The notes: generated by a model from the letters alone, not told the origin. A stretch of 64,000 bases of DNA from an uncultured Muribaculaceae bacterium (GCA_910587475.1 CAJUMR010000003.1:44942-108941); one strand, 5' to 3'. Numbered from the stretch's first letter, positions 28,706 through 37,812 are shown. Translations and numbers: made by a program.

Positions 28706-28966
28706 TGTAGCCGTTCGCCATAGAAGGGCATAATAAATGAATGAGTAAGTCGTGAGTGCATCGCAACGGGGGAAGTCCCCGTCCATTGGGCTCGGTTTCG
28801 GTTGCAGTATTTCAGCATAAGCAGTATTTCAATATAATGAGAAAGCGTCTATGTCCATAGACATGGGCCGCAGAAAATGTGTGATAACCCGAACGGTATA
28901 ATGGCGCTTTTGTCGCGCCGGTAATGCGATGAAATGAACTTGCAGCTGAACAATACTGCATAAAAA
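28706..28966. other. Non-coding region with short repeats
   Basis: No credible gene lies between the LRR terminator and the nqr terminator. The region holds an 11-bp direct repeat GCAGTATTTCA (28804-28814 and 28821-28831), its inverted partner AATACTGCA (28952-28960), and small stems ACGGGG/CCCCGT (28766-28782), ATGTC/GACAT and GGCGC/GCGCC. A structured RNA is possible but unproven. Confidence 0.35.
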
Positions 28967-29005
28967 GCAAGCGGCTCGAAGAGGAGATCCTCTGGAGCCG
29001 CTTGC
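28967..29005 (-). terminator. Intrinsic terminator of the nqr operon
   Basis: GCAAGCGGCTC (28967-28977) pairs with GAGCCGCTTGC (28995-29005) and an inner GAGGA/TCCTC stem. On the minus strand TTTTT follows. It lies 36 bp past the nqrF stop. Confidence 0.9.
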
Positions 29006-29041
29006 GCGATTGTGTTGTTATGTTAGTGAAGTCTTGTAGTC

Positions 29042-30346
29042 TTACCCTCCGAAGTTGTCGTAGTGGATCGACGATGGTTCTACGCCAAGGCTATAGAGCA
29101 TCTGGTTGACGGCATTGCTCATTGGGCCGGGTCCGCACATGTAGTATTCGATATCTTCGGGATTTGGATGATCCTTGAGGTAGGTGTTGAAGATCACTTG
29201 ATGAACGAAGCCAGGGGTATATGCGACTCCGATTTCATCAGCAACCGGATCGGGTCGGTCGAGAGCGAGATGGAACTTGAAGTTGGGGAATTCTTTTTCG
29301 AGGGCAAGGAAGTCGTCGAGGTAGAATACTTCGTTGAGCGCACGCGCTCCATAGAAGTAGTTCATCACACGGTCGGTGCATTTCAGAGTTTTTGTCATGT
29401 ACATGATCTGAGAGCGAAGAGGAGCCATGCCCGCGCCGCCACCGATCCACATCATTTCGGCTTTTGATTCGGTGTTGACGTGGAAGTCGCCATAAGGACC
29501 GCTCATCATCACCTTGTCGCCGGGTTTGAGTGTGAATATGTAGCTTGATGCAATACCGGGGTTGACATCCATAAATCCGACTGCGGGTTTCGGTTTGAAG
29601 GGTGGGGTAGCGATACGGACAGTCAGCATGATTCGGTCGCCTTCGGCGGGATAGTTGGCCATGGAGTAGGCACGTATGGTCGCTTCGTCGTTCTTGCACT
29701 GGAGGTCAAACAATCCGAATTTTTCCCATGCAGGAAGATATTCCTTGCCGATGAGTTCGCGGTCGATATCGGTTGCATAGTTCATGCGGAAAGGCGGTAT
29801 CTTGATCTGGGCATACGATCCGGGAAGGAAATTCATGTGTTCACCTTCCGGGAGTTTTACGATGAATTCTTTGATGAAGGTTGCGACGTTGCGGTTTGAG
29901 ATCACTTCGCATTCCCATTCCTTGACATCGAGAACAGAAGCAGGCACGTCGATCTTGAGGTTGTCTTTGACTTTGAGCTGACAGCCGAGTCTCCAGCCTT
30001 CCTGGATCTGTTTGCGTGTGAAATGAACGGCCTCGGTCGGGAGTATTTCGCCGCCGCCTTCGACAACTCTCACCTTGCATTGTCCGCAGCTGCCTTTGCC
30101 ACCGCAGGCCGACGGGAGGAAAATGTTCTGGTCCGCAAGAGTGGAGAGCAGGCTTTTACCCGACTCAACCTCTATGGTTTTGTCGTTGTTGATGTTGATG
30201 CTCACGGCGCCGGTGTTGACGAGACATTTCTTTGCGATGAGCAGAACGATGACGAGAATCAGTGTTATAAGGAGAAATATGCCGACTCCGGCGTAGAGAG
30301 TGAGCGAAGAGGCTGATAAGGCGTTTGATAATATGATAGGGGTCAT
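29042..30346 (-). CDS. nqrF: Na+-translocating NADH:quinone reductase subunit F
   Basis: The 434-residue electron-entry subunit. It has an N-terminal membrane helix (about 13-36), a plant-type 2Fe-2S domain (CGGKGSCGQC plus a later GCQ Cys), an FAD domain (RAYSMANYP) and an NADH domain (GGGAGMAPLRSQ, YYMCGPGPM). It oxidises NADH and passes electrons to the FMN subunits. It is the last gene of the operon, 6 bp after nqrE. Confidence 0.97.
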   Translation of the reverse strand: MTPIILSNALSASSLTLYAGVGIFLLITLILVIVLLIAKKCLVNTGAVSININNDKTIEVESGKSLLSTLADQNIFLPSACGGKGSCGQCKVRVVEGGGEILPTEAVHFTRKQIQEGWRLGCQLKVKDNLKIDVPASVLDVKEWECEVISNRNVATFIKEFIVKLPEGEHMNFLPGSYAQIKIPPFRMNYATDIDRELIGKEYLPAWEKFGLFDLQCKNDEATIRAYSMANYPAEGDRIMLTVRIATPPFKPKPAVGFMDVNPGIASSYIFTLKPGDKVMMSGPYGDFHVNTESKAEMMWIGGGAGMAPLRSQIMYMTKTLKCTDRVMNYFYGARALNEVFYLDDFLALEKEFPNFKFHLALDRPDPVADEIGVAYTPGFVHQVIFNTYLKDHPNPEDIEYYMCGPGPMSNAVNQMLYSLGVEPSSIHYDNFGG

Positions 30347-30352
30347 GGCGCG

Positions 30353-30970
30353 TTAGAGTTTAATGCCGAGGAAGCTCATGAAAGCTATACCCATCAAAGC
30401 TGTTAATATAAATGTGATGCCTATGCCGCGGAGCGGACCGGGTATGTTGGAGTAGGCAGCGATGCGTTCGCGGATTGCGGCGATGGCAGTGATTGCCAGA
30501 AGCCAACCGAGTCCCCAGCCGCCGCCTGCACAAACTGCAGTCCAGATACTGCCGAAATCGCGTTGCTGCATGAACAGCGATCCACCGAGTATCGCGCAGT
30601 TGACGGCGATGAGCGGCAGGAATATGCCGAGTGAGGCATAGAGCGACGGACTGTATTTCTCGACTGCCATTTCAACGAGTTGAGTCATCGATGCGATGAC
30701 CGCGATGAAAAGGATCAGTGAAAGGAAGCTGAGATCGACATCGGCGTATTCCGGGCCTAACCATTGCAGAGCGCCTGCACGGAGCACATAAGTCTCGAGC
30801 AGGTAGTTGATGGGAAGGCTTATCACCAGCATGAAAGTCACGGCGATGCCGAGACCGAAGGCCGTCTTGACGTTCTTGCTCACCGCAAGAAAGGAGCACA
30901 TGCCCAAAAAGTAGGCGAAAATCATGTTGTCGACGAAAATCGACCGTATGAATATGTTTAGATTTTCCAT
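30353..30970 (-). CDS. nqrE: Na+-NQR subunit E
   Basis: 205 residues with six membrane helices. FIRSIFVDNMIFAYFLGMCSFLAVSKNV and the CAILGGSLF segment carry the conserved cysteines that hold an intramembrane iron centre together with NqrD. It belongs to the Rnf/Nqr D/E family; its place between nqrD and nqrF fixes it as E. Confidence 0.96.
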   Translation of the reverse strand: MENLNIFIRSIFVDNMIFAYFLGMCSFLAVSKNVKTAFGLGIAVTFMLVISLPINYLLETYVLRAGALQWLGPEYADVDLSFLSLILFIAVIASMTQLVEMAVEKYSPSLYASLGIFLPLIAVNCAILGGSLFMQQRDFGSIWTAVCAGGGWGLGWLLAITAIAAIRERIAAYSNIPGPLRGIGITFILTALMGIAFMSFLGIKL

Positions 30971-31004
30971 TATTCTGTTGTTGTGGAGCTATGTGTGTTG
31001 TTGA

Positions 31005-31631
31005 TTAGTCTTCTTGGAGATCTTTGTTGCGCGAGCGGTGAACCCATATGATGCAGGCCACAACGATCAGCGCCATCGGAGGCAGGATCATCAGACCGTT
31101 GTTGACATATCCGGCGTCGTAGCATGCCTGAGGCACTACCTGATAGCCAAGCAGTGTGCCACTTCCGAGAAGTTCGCGGAAAAAGCCTACTATGACGAGA
31201 ATGATGGCATAGCCGATGCCGTTGCCGATGCCGTCGAGAAACGATGGCCACGGGCGGTTGGCCATGGCAAATGCTTCGAGGCGACCCATCAGGATGCAGT
31301 TGGTGATGATTAGGCCGATGAACACCGACAGTTGCTTGCTGACATCATAGGCATAGGCCTGGAGCAGCTGGCTGACGATCACGACAAGACCGGCCACCAC
31401 TACGAGCTGCACGATGATGCGGATGTTGGTCGGGATTGTGTTGCGGAGCAACGATATGATGACATTGGAGAACGCAAGCACGGCGATAACCGACAGTCCC
31501 ATCACTATCGATGGCTCGAGCTTGGCTGTCACGGCGAGCACTGAGCATATGCCGAGTACCTGGACTATGACAGGGTTGTTTTTTGAAAACGGATTCAGCA
31601 GAACGCTTTTGTTTGATACTTTTTCAGCCAT
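31005..31631 (-). CDS. nqrD: Na+-NQR subunit D
   Basis: 208 residues with six membrane helices, homologous to NqrE in inverted topology. The Cys-containing LGICSVLAVTAKLEPS and NCILMGRLEAFAM segments match the NqrD/RnfE family. It lies 3 bp after nqrC and 34 bp before nqrE. Confidence 0.96.
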   Translation of the reverse strand: MAEKVSNKSVLLNPFSKNNPVIVQVLGICSVLAVTAKLEPSIVMGLSVIAVLAFSNVIISLLRNTIPTNIRIIVQLVVVAGLVVIVSQLLQAYAYDVSKQLSVFIGLIITNCILMGRLEAFAMANRPWPSFLDGIGNGIGYAIILVIVGFFRELLGSGTLLGYQVVPQACYDAGYVNNGLMILPPMALIVVACIIWVHRSRNKDLQED

Positions 31632-31634
31632 GAC

Positions 31635-32348
31635 TTATTTGGTTCTGAGTGTTTCTAAGAATTTCTGATAGGGGGTAAGGCAGTCGTTGAGCATTGCTGC
31701 GACGCCTTTGCTCGTGATTGTGCCGCCTGAGACTGCGTCGACATAGTCTTCGTCGCCAAGAGGTTTCTGACCGACCTTTACTACAGTCACCGGCAGATAG
31801 CGGTCGCCTTTGAACATCTGTTTGCCTTCAAACTGGTCAGAGAATGCAGGTTTTTCGATTTCGGCGCCGAGTCCCGGCGTTTCGCCTTGATGAGCGAAAT
31901 ATGCTCCGTAGATCGTTGAGCCGTCAGAGTCAAGGGCAACATAGCCCCATATCGGCCCCCAGAGGCCTGCACCGTAGACCGGAAGTATGTACTTTGTCTC
32001 TCCGTTGTCGGGGAGGGTGCAGACATAGACCGGAAGGCTTCGCTTGTCGGCGGCGATTTTCGATTCGTTGGCGACGTTGATTGCGAAAGCATCGTCGGCG
32101 ATGCGGTTGCCGTTTTCATCGACAACAAACTGCGAAGTGACATATTTGTCGAAAGTCGATGTGATGTCGCCTGCCTCTGCTGTAACATGGACGGCAGCAA
32201 GTATCTGACGCTTTTTATCGGCGTCGGCATTCTCCTGTTGGCGCGGTTTGAGAGCCATGGCGGTCAATGCGAGAGCCGATCCCACCACGAGCACCAATAC
32301 TATTATATATAATATAGTGTAGCTGTTGCTTTGCTTATTCATGATCAT
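31635..32348 (-). CDS. nqrC: Na+-NQR subunit C (FMN-carrying)
   Basis: 237 residues with one N-terminal membrane helix (about 10-31) and a periplasmic FMN-binding domain. The flavinylation site reads DAVSGGT (204-210), with Thr210 as the predicted covalent FMN attachment residue; the usual motif is S-G-A-T. GLWGPIWGYVAL is a family landmark. Its ATG overlaps the nqrB stop; Met3 is an alternative start. Confidence 0.96.
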   Translation of the reverse strand: MIMNKQSNSYTILYIIVLVLVVGSALALTAMALKPRQQENADADKKRQILAAVHVTAEAGDITSTFDKYVTSQFVVDENGNRIADDAFAINVANESKIAADKRSLPVYVCTLPDNGETKYILPVYGAGLWGPIWGYVALDSDGSTIYGAYFAHQGETPGLGAEIEKPAFSDQFEGKQMFKGDRYLPVTVVKVGQKPLGDEDYVDAVSGGTITSKGVAAMLNDCLTPYQKFLETLRTK

Positions 32349-33562
32349 GCATTTTTAGAGATTACGTTGGTGCGGCGCATGCGGCGGTTGATGTTGGCCT
32401 GAACCACACACCAGTCAATGAGCGGGGCAAAACAGTTCATGAGCAGCACTGCGAGCATGGCGCCTTCGGGGTAGCCGTTGTTGTAGGTGCGGATGATCAC
32501 AGCGATCACGCCGATAAGCAATCCGTAGATGTATTTTCCGGTGCGTGTTCTTGCAGCTGTGACAGGGTCGGTGGCCATGAACACTGCAGCAAATGCAAAG
32601 CCTCCGTAGAGCAGCTGGTCGATGGGCGAAAGATACGACGCCGGGTAGGTGGGGGTCGCAAATGAGTTGGCGATCCAACCCATGAACAGTCCGCCGACGA
32701 AGACCGACAGCATCACACGCCAGTCGGCGATGCGGCTGAGCAGCAGGATAGCAGCTCCGATGAGAATACAGATCATTGATGTTTCACCGAACGATCCGGG
32801 AATAAGGCCGACAAATGCGTCCCATGATGTGATAGCCTGTCCGTCGGCACCGGTCAGAGTGATTTGTTCTGACGTCTGGGTTGCAATTTGGCCGAGAGGG
32901 GTGGCGCAGCTGTAACCATCGGCTGCTTCTCCACCGAAACCGAAGACTGATCCTGTCGGGACAAACACCTTGTCGCCTGACATCTGTGCGGGGTAGGCAA
33001 AGAAAAGGAATGCGCGGGTGACAAGAGCAACGTTAAGCACATTGTAGCCTGTGCCTCCGAAGACTTCCTTGACGAAAATCACCGAAAATGCCGTGGCTAC
33101 GGCGATCATCCACAGCGGAGTTTCGATCGGCAATATCATCGGTATCAGTATGCCGGTGACGAGGAAGCCCTCCTGTATCTCCTCTTTGCGCCATTGGGCA
33201 ACGACAAATTCGATGCCGAGTCCGACTACATAGGCCACAACAACGCGCGGCAGAACTGCCAGGAAGCCATAGAGCATCATATCCCAAAATGGGAATGAAT
33301 CGATGCCGAGGGCGAGTTGATGTTGATAGCCGGTGTTATACATTCCGAAGAAGAAGCAGGGCATCAGGGCGGCTACCACGATGATCATCGTTCGTTTGGA
33401 ATCGATGGAGTCGTGGATGTGGGCACCCCTTTTGCCGGAAGTCGTCGACGGTGTGAACAGGAATGTGGCAAAACCGTCGTACACCGAGTGGAACGCATGC
33501 AGTTTGCCGCCCTCTTCGAAGTTGGGGCGCACCCGGTCGAGATATTTCTTTAAGAAATTCAT
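32345..33562 (-). CDS. nqrB: Na+-NQR subunit B (FMN-carrying membrane subunit)
   Basis: 405 residues with about ten membrane helices, the main Na+-channel subunit. The second flavinylation site is DGYSCAT (215-221; Thr221 predicted to bind FMN), with Cys219 where Gly is usual. TRAFLFFAYPAQMSGD and the GFAFAAVFMATDPVTA block are typical of NqrB. It starts 25 bp after nqrA and overlaps nqrC by 4 bp. Confidence 0.96.
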   Translation of the reverse strand: MNFLKKYLDRVRPNFEEGGKLHAFHSVYDGFATFLFTPSTTSGKRGAHIHDSIDSKRTMIIVVAALMPCFFFGMYNTGYQHQLALGIDSFPFWDMMLYGFLAVLPRVVVAYVVGLGIEFVVAQWRKEEIQEGFLVTGILIPMILPIETPLWMIAVATAFSVIFVKEVFGGTGYNVLNVALVTRAFLFFAYPAQMSGDKVFVPTGSVFGFGGEAADGYSCATPLGQIATQTSEQITLTGADGQAITSWDAFVGLIPGSFGETSMICILIGAAILLLSRIADWRVMLSVFVGGLFMGWIANSFATPTYPASYLSPIDQLLYGGFAFAAVFMATDPVTAARTRTGKYIYGLLIGVIAVIIRTYNNGYPEGAMLAVLLMNCFAPLIDWCVVQANINRRMRRTNVISKNA

Positions 33563-33587
33563 TTATTGAATATAGCTTTGTGGGTAA

Positions 33588-34925
33588 TTATTCGAGAGCA
33601 TCACGCAGATAGTCGAGACCTTCGCGCACGATCTGCTGAAGCGGAAGTTTCGATGTGTCGACATATTCGGCCACGGCAAAGTCTTCCGGAGCGACTTCAT
33701 AGATGCCGAGTTTTTCCATCGACTCTATGTTGCGGCTGATGATTGCCTTGAGCAGATATTCTGGCAGAATGTCCATCGGCATCACACGGTCATATTCGCC
33801 GCTCATGATCATGGCGCGACGACCGCCGTTGAGGCGTGCGTCGGGGGTGAACGCTTTGCCGGAGAAGTGACCCGGGAACGTCGGGCTGACGCTGGCCTTC
33901 GATGGCGACAGCGACGCCCAACCCATGAATTCTGTCTTGTCGTCGCCTTCGGCGATCACAGTCAGCTGGTGGTAGGGGAAGTGGAGGTAGTCGTCAGGCG
34001 AAGTGGCCACACCGCTCAGCACGTTGCCCGAGATGACGCGGATGTGGTGGCTTGTCTGTCGGAGTGACGCGGCTTTGAGCAGTGGAGCGACAGCCGCACC
34101 TTCAAATGTTTTCAGCATGCAAGGTTCGCCGACTTCAGGGCCTGTAACAGCCACGATCGTAGAGAAGTCGCGTTGGCCGTTGACAGCGAGTTCGCCGATG
34201 CGGGCGAGTGTAACGATGTCGAGAGTCCAGATTGTCTCTCCCTTGTTGACGGGCGCGATATTTGCAGCCTGAATTCCTGGATTGCCTGCCGGATGCGGAC
34301 CTTCGATCTCTACGCGCTCTGCGCCTGTGATTGCAGGCAGTATAGAGTCAGGGCGCACTGAAATATAGATCTTGCCTTTGCAAATCGTTGACAGGAGTCG
34401 CACGGCTGCTTCAATCTGCTTCACCTTATCGGCGACTGCCATTTCGGGCGACACAGCGAGTGGCGCCGAGTCGATAGCAGTGACAAATATGTCGCGCGGC
34501 GACACCTCGGGGCTCGGTACGATGTCGTAGGGGCGTTGGCGCACTTCTGCAAGCAGACCGGACTCAGCGAGCAGCCGCATGGCGTCGCTGCCGTCCAGAT
34601 TGTCGCAGATGTCAAAGCGACGCGACATCTGATTGTCCGATTTCTCGATCTCGATGCGTATCACCTTGCGGCGTTCGCCTCTGACCACGGCTTTGATCGT
34701 GCCGCTTACAGGAGCGACGAGTTTAACATCTTCATTCTTTTTGTCGTGCATGATGGGGGCACCGGCCATTACGCTGTCTCCTTCCTTGACGTCGACCTTC
34801 GGCTTGAAGCCGGGGAAGTCGTCGGGTGACACGGCAAAGACCTTTACATCAACGTCGCGCACGGCGGTTGTTTTCACTCCGCCGGCGATTTTCAGGTCAA
34901 GACCTTTCTTGAGTTTAATTTTCAT
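33588..34925 (-). CDS. nqrA: Na+-NQR subunit A
   Basis: The 445-residue cytoplasmic subunit and first gene of nqrABCDEF. It shows LKKGLDLKIAGG, DFPGFKPKVDVKEGD, the lipoyl-like APVSGTIKAVVRGERRKV and AEYVDTSKLPLQQIVREGLDYL, all NqrA landmarks. It contributes to quinone binding with NqrB. The operon is complete and in canonical order, so respiration here is Na+-coupled. Confidence 0.97.
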   Translation of the reverse strand: MKIKLKKGLDLKIAGGVKTTAVRDVDVKVFAVSPDDFPGFKPKVDVKEGDSVMAGAPIMHDKKNEDVKLVAPVSGTIKAVVRGERRKVIRIEIEKSDNQMSRRFDICDNLDGSDAMRLLAESGLLAEVRQRPYDIVPSPEVSPRDIFVTAIDSAPLAVSPEMAVADKVKQIEAAVRLLSTICKGKIYISVRPDSILPAITGAERVEIEGPHPAGNPGIQAANIAPVNKGETIWTLDIVTLARIGELAVNGQRDFSTIVAVTGPEVGEPCMLKTFEGAAVAPLLKAASLRQTSHHIRVISGNVLSGVATSPDDYLHFPYHQLTVIAEGDDKTEFMGWASLSPSKASVSPTFPGHFSGKAFTPDARLNGGRRAMIMSGEYDRVMPMDILPEYLLKAIISRNIESMEKLGIYEVAPEDFAVAEYVDTSKLPLQQIVREGLDYLRDALE

Positions 34926-34985
34926 CCGGATTGTCCGTTTATGATTGAATTGGGTATGATTTCAGTATCTGATCGGTTTTCTGTG

Positions 34986-34993
34986 CAAAGTTA
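34986..34993 (-). promoter_or_regulatory. -7 promoter element (TAACTTTG) for the nqr operon
   Basis: TAnnTTTG match 60 bp before the nqrA ATG; no convincing -33 TTTG. It lies in the 257-bp divergent region shared with the second porin. Confidence 0.6.
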
Positions 34994-35095
34994 CAATTTC
35001 CTGCTTAAAATTCATTAATTTAGCGTAAAAATATTGTTATCTGCTACCAAGAAAATATCTGAAAAACTCTACGATGTTGCCTTGGTCATGCTCCC

Positions 35096-35135
35096 CGCCC
35101 CGTGAATATCATGCAAGGGCCGGATGCACGGGGCG
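35096..35135 (+). other. Perfect 9-bp inverted repeat upstream of the second porin
   Basis: CGCCCCGTG (35096-35104) and CACGGGGCG (35127-35135) around a 22-nt loop, 47 bp before the porin ATG. It could be a protein-binding dyad or a leader hairpin; no T-run follows. Confidence 0.45.
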
Positions 35136-35182
35136 AACATAATAGTTTGGTGGAATGTTATTGAATGTAAATTCATTTCATT

Positions 35183-36499
35183 ATGTCTGCCTATAAATTT
35201 ATCGCAGCCGCAGCGCTTGCAGTTTCCGCAACATTTTCAATCCATGGCCGTCAGAGTCTGGTCGACGACCATATCGACTCCCTTGTGTCCAACCATAAGA
35301 TCATCACTATCGACGGAGTGCCATCGATGACGGTGTCTTATAACGACTCTGTCAAATCACTGATAGAGGACTTCTATTATGATCAGTTCCGTCATTTTCA
35401 AGATCCCGATGCACCTTATTTCCTGTTTATGAGCAAGGATGCTCAGCTTGCCATGGGCATCGGCGGATGTGTCAGGATGAGAGGATATTTCGACTGGGGA
35501 GGGGCTATTCCGGCGAGTGGCTTTGCTCCTTATCTTATTCCGATGAATCCAGATCCGGCCAAAATGAAGCATTTCGACACGACTCCAGCTGGTACGTGTC
35601 TGTTTTTCAGGGTTATCGGACGGAATAAGACTCTCGGCTATTATCAACTTTATATCGAGGCCAATTTCAATGGCTATCAGTCGCGCGATTTCCATCTCAA
35701 AAAAGCCTATGCAGTGATCAACGACTTTACCATCGGCTATGCTAACTCCACATTCAGCGATCCTGCAGCGACACCTCCGACGGTTGATGCGCAAGGGCCC
35801 AACAACAAGATCTCTCCAACGGCAGTGCTTGTGCGCTGGATGCCGAGGGTGCGCGACCGCTGGGTGTTTGCTGTTTCAGGTGAGACCCCCGCTCCGCAGA
35901 CTTCGACCGACGGGACGACTACAGAAAAGTGTGACAACTGGATGCCTGACTGGGCGGCCTTTGCTCAGTATGAATGGGCTCGTGGACAGCATGTGAGATT
36001 GTCGGGGATCGTGCGCACTCTCTCTTACCGCGATCTTATCGCTGAACGTAACCACAATGTTGCGGGGTGGGGTGTGCAGTTAAGTTCGGTGGCCCATCCG
36101 CTCCCCAGTGTAACTACTTATGTCAATGCTTCGTATGGACATGGCTATGAGAGTCTTGGAGGCGATCTTCTGATTGGGAACTACGACCTTGTACCCGATA
36201 AATCCCGCCCCGGACGCCTATATGCTCCGGCCGCTTATGGATGGAACATCGGTGTGCAATATAATTTCACCCATGCTATTTTCGCGACCGTCACTGCAAG
36301 CCAAACCCTCTATTGTCCCAAAGATGCCGCAGATCCACAAGACTATCGTTCCGGTCAATTCTATGCGGTCAATGCGTTTTGGAATCTGACTCCCCGCATG
36401 CAGCTCGGGGCAGAGTTTGATCTCGGGTGCCGGAAAAATTTCAGCGGCGAATCGCGCTGGGCGCGTCGCGTTGGCGTTATGGCTCAGTTCTCGTTCTGA
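35183..36499 (+). CDS. Outer-membrane porin-like beta-barrel protein (copy B)
   Basis: 438 residues with a signal peptide (SAYKFIAAAALAVSATFSIHG). The N-terminal extension is followed by APYFLFMSKDAQLAMGIGG and barrel-like strands to a terminal aromatic (VMAQFSF). The layout and several blocks (DAQGP, SYRDL, DLVPD) match the porin at 3166-4455, so these are diverged paralogs. Substrate unknown. Its last 16 bp overlap the end of the convergent GNAT gene. No clear TAnnTTTG box precedes it, and a GC-rich dyad lies in the leader region. Confidence 0.75.
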   Translation: MSAYKFIAAAALAVSATFSIHGRQSLVDDHIDSLVSNHKIITIDGVPSMTVSYNDSVKSLIEDFYYDQFRHFQDPDAPYFLFMSKDAQLAMGIGGCVRMRGYFDWGGAIPASGFAPYLIPMNPDPAKMKHFDTTPAGTCLFFRVIGRNKTLGYYQLYIEANFNGYQSRDFHLKKAYAVINDFTIGYANSTFSDPAATPPTVDAQGPNNKISPTAVLVRWMPRVRDRWVFAVSGETPAPQTSTDGTTTEKCDNWMPDWAAFAQYEWARGQHVRLSGIVRTLSYRDLIAERNHNVAGWGVQLSSVAHPLPSVTTYVNASYGHGYESLGGDLLIGNYDLVPDKSRPGRLYAPAAYGWNIGVQYNFTHAIFATVTASQTLYCPKDAADPQDYRSGQFYAVNAFWNLTPRMQLGAEFDLGCRKNFSGESRWARRVGVMAQFSF

Positions 36500-36981
36500 A
36501 GTCTTTCAAGCTGGAATGCCAGCCGGGGAGATCCATCTGACACTTTGATTATTCCGCAGTAGACAAAGCCTTTGCTTGATATCCATTTCCTCATTTTGAG
36601 ATTGTCGGCGTGGGTGTCGATGCGGATGTTGTCAGATGAATTCAGACAGAATTCCAGACAGATGTCAGCCACTCCGCTGAGGGATCCGTCTGATGCAAGT
36701 CTGTGGATTGTGGCATAATCGTCATCGTTGATCCAGCTTCCGTCAATTTTATCGTAATTTGGCTCGTGACCGGTTGCAAAACAAAAAGTAGCCGCCGGAC
36801 GGCCGTTCTCTTCAATTATATAACTATGACCGAGGCTGATGTCTCGTGAAATGACATCTTTGTCAGGATATTTCCCTGACCATTGTGTCGGATTGCCTTC
36901 GGCGATCATATACCTCTTGGCTGAGTCTATGATCGCCATTATTGCATGAATGTCTGATATAGTGCTCTTTCTTATTTTCAT
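36484..36981 (-). CDS. GNAT-family N-acetyltransferase
   Basis: About 165 residues starting MKIRKSTISDIHAIMAIID, the N-terminal strand-helix of GNAT acyltransferases, with YIIEENGRPAATFCF, IHRLASDGSLSGVADICLE (acetyl-CoA loop region, somewhat degenerate from R/Q-x-x-G-x-G/A) and IRIDTHADNLKMRKWISSKGFVYCG. Substrate unknown. The open frame reaches 37077, but the start at 36981 fits the family. A TAGTTTTG box sits only 8 bp before that ATG, implying a leaderless or near-leaderless mRNA. Confidence 0.85.
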   Translation of the reverse strand: MKIRKSTISDIHAIMAIIDSAKRYMIAEGNPTQWSGKYPDKDVISRDISLGHSYIIEENGRPAATFCFATGHEPNYDKIDGSWINDDDYATIHRLASDGSLSGVADICLEFCLNSSDNIRIDTHADNLKMRKWISSKGFVYCGIIKVSDGSPRLAFQLERLQNEN

Positions 36982-36989
36982 ATCATCGG

Positions 36990-36997
36990 CAAAACTA
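36990..36997 (-). promoter_or_regulatory. -7 promoter element (TAGTTTTG) before the GNAT gene
   Basis: TAnnTTTG match 8 bp before the ATG at 36981, so transcription would begin about at the start codon. A CAA (TTG on the minus strand) is 18 bp upstream. Confidence 0.5.
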
Positions 36998-37105
36998 CAA
37001 AAAAATGCAATACGACAACCAACAAAACTTTGAAACGCATTGTTATAATGATAACATTGACAATTAACAAGAAACAATATAATGTTTAACTAATTTATTT
37101 ATGTT

Positions 37106-37660
37106 ATGAAATCTGTAGATTTAAGATCGATGGGTCAGACACGATGGTGGTGGCTCATTCTAGTCGTTGGAATTCTTTTGGTTATCGGTGGTTTTGCATA
37201 TTGGTTCTGGCCAAGTGCCGGCTATGCAGTCGCTTCACAGATCTTTGGCTGGCTGCTTGTTCTTGCGGGCATCGTACAGCTTTGTGTGGCCGCCGGACCT
37301 AATTCTCCGAAAGGCTGGGGATGGTGGATTGCCGGAGGCATAATCGACATGTTTGTAGGCTTTATGCTTGTACGCAGCATCGTTCTGTCGGAAGCCGTAT
37401 TCCCTTATTTCCTTGCATTTGTATTCCTGTATTGGGGCATTGAAGCCTTTGTCAGCGCAGCCCGCCGTCGCAACCGTTATTGGTGGCTCGGTATAATCAA
37501 TGGCATCCTGCTTGCAGTGATCGGCTTCTTCTTCCTTGAGGCTGGTTGGACAAGCAACATGTACATGGTTTCGTTCCTCGCTTCGATCGCATTCATCTAC
37601 TGGGGTTTTACCGTTGCGATGGCTGCTTACGATCTCAAGCCCGAACAGGTTTCAAAATAG
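37106..37660 (+). CDS. DUF308/HdeD-family membrane protein
   Basis: 184 residues with six short hydrophobic helices in three pairs (WWWLILVVGILLVIGGF, FGWLLVLAGIVQLCVAA, WWIAGGIIDMFVGFMLV, YFLAFVFLYWGIEAF, WWLGIINGILLAVIGFFF, FLASIAFIYWGFTVAMA). This is the DUF308 repeat pattern of the HdeD acid-resistance membrane protein group. Function in Bacteroidales is unknown. It is transcribed alone, divergent from GNAT. Confidence 0.85.
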   Translation: MKSVDLRSMGQTRWWWLILVVGILLVIGGFAYWFWPSAGYAVASQIFGWLLVLAGIVQLCVAAGPNSPKGWGWWIAGGIIDMFVGFMLVRSIVLSEAVFPYFLAFVFLYWGIEAFVSAARRRNRYWWLGIINGILLAVIGFFFLEAGWTSNMYMVSFLASIAFIYWGFTVAMAAYDLKPEQVSK

Positions 37661-37702
37661 TCTGCATAAAGCTGGCTGACATTGCCGGATGACAATAATG
37701 AT

Positions 37703-37745
37703 TCCGTCGGCGGATCGACCGCATATTGGTCGGTAAGTCGACGGA
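37703..37745 (+). terminator. Probable terminator of the DUF308 gene
   Basis: TCCGTCG (37703-37709) pairs with CGACGGA (37739-37745), with an inner CGACC/GGTCG stem (37716-37720 and 37728-37732), followed by TTTGTTAT. Confidence 0.55.
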
Positions 37746-37812
37746 TTTGTTATAAAAGACCACAGAAGCAGTGTTAGATACAGTCTTTTCTTGTCAGATG
37801 GTGAGACAGTTG

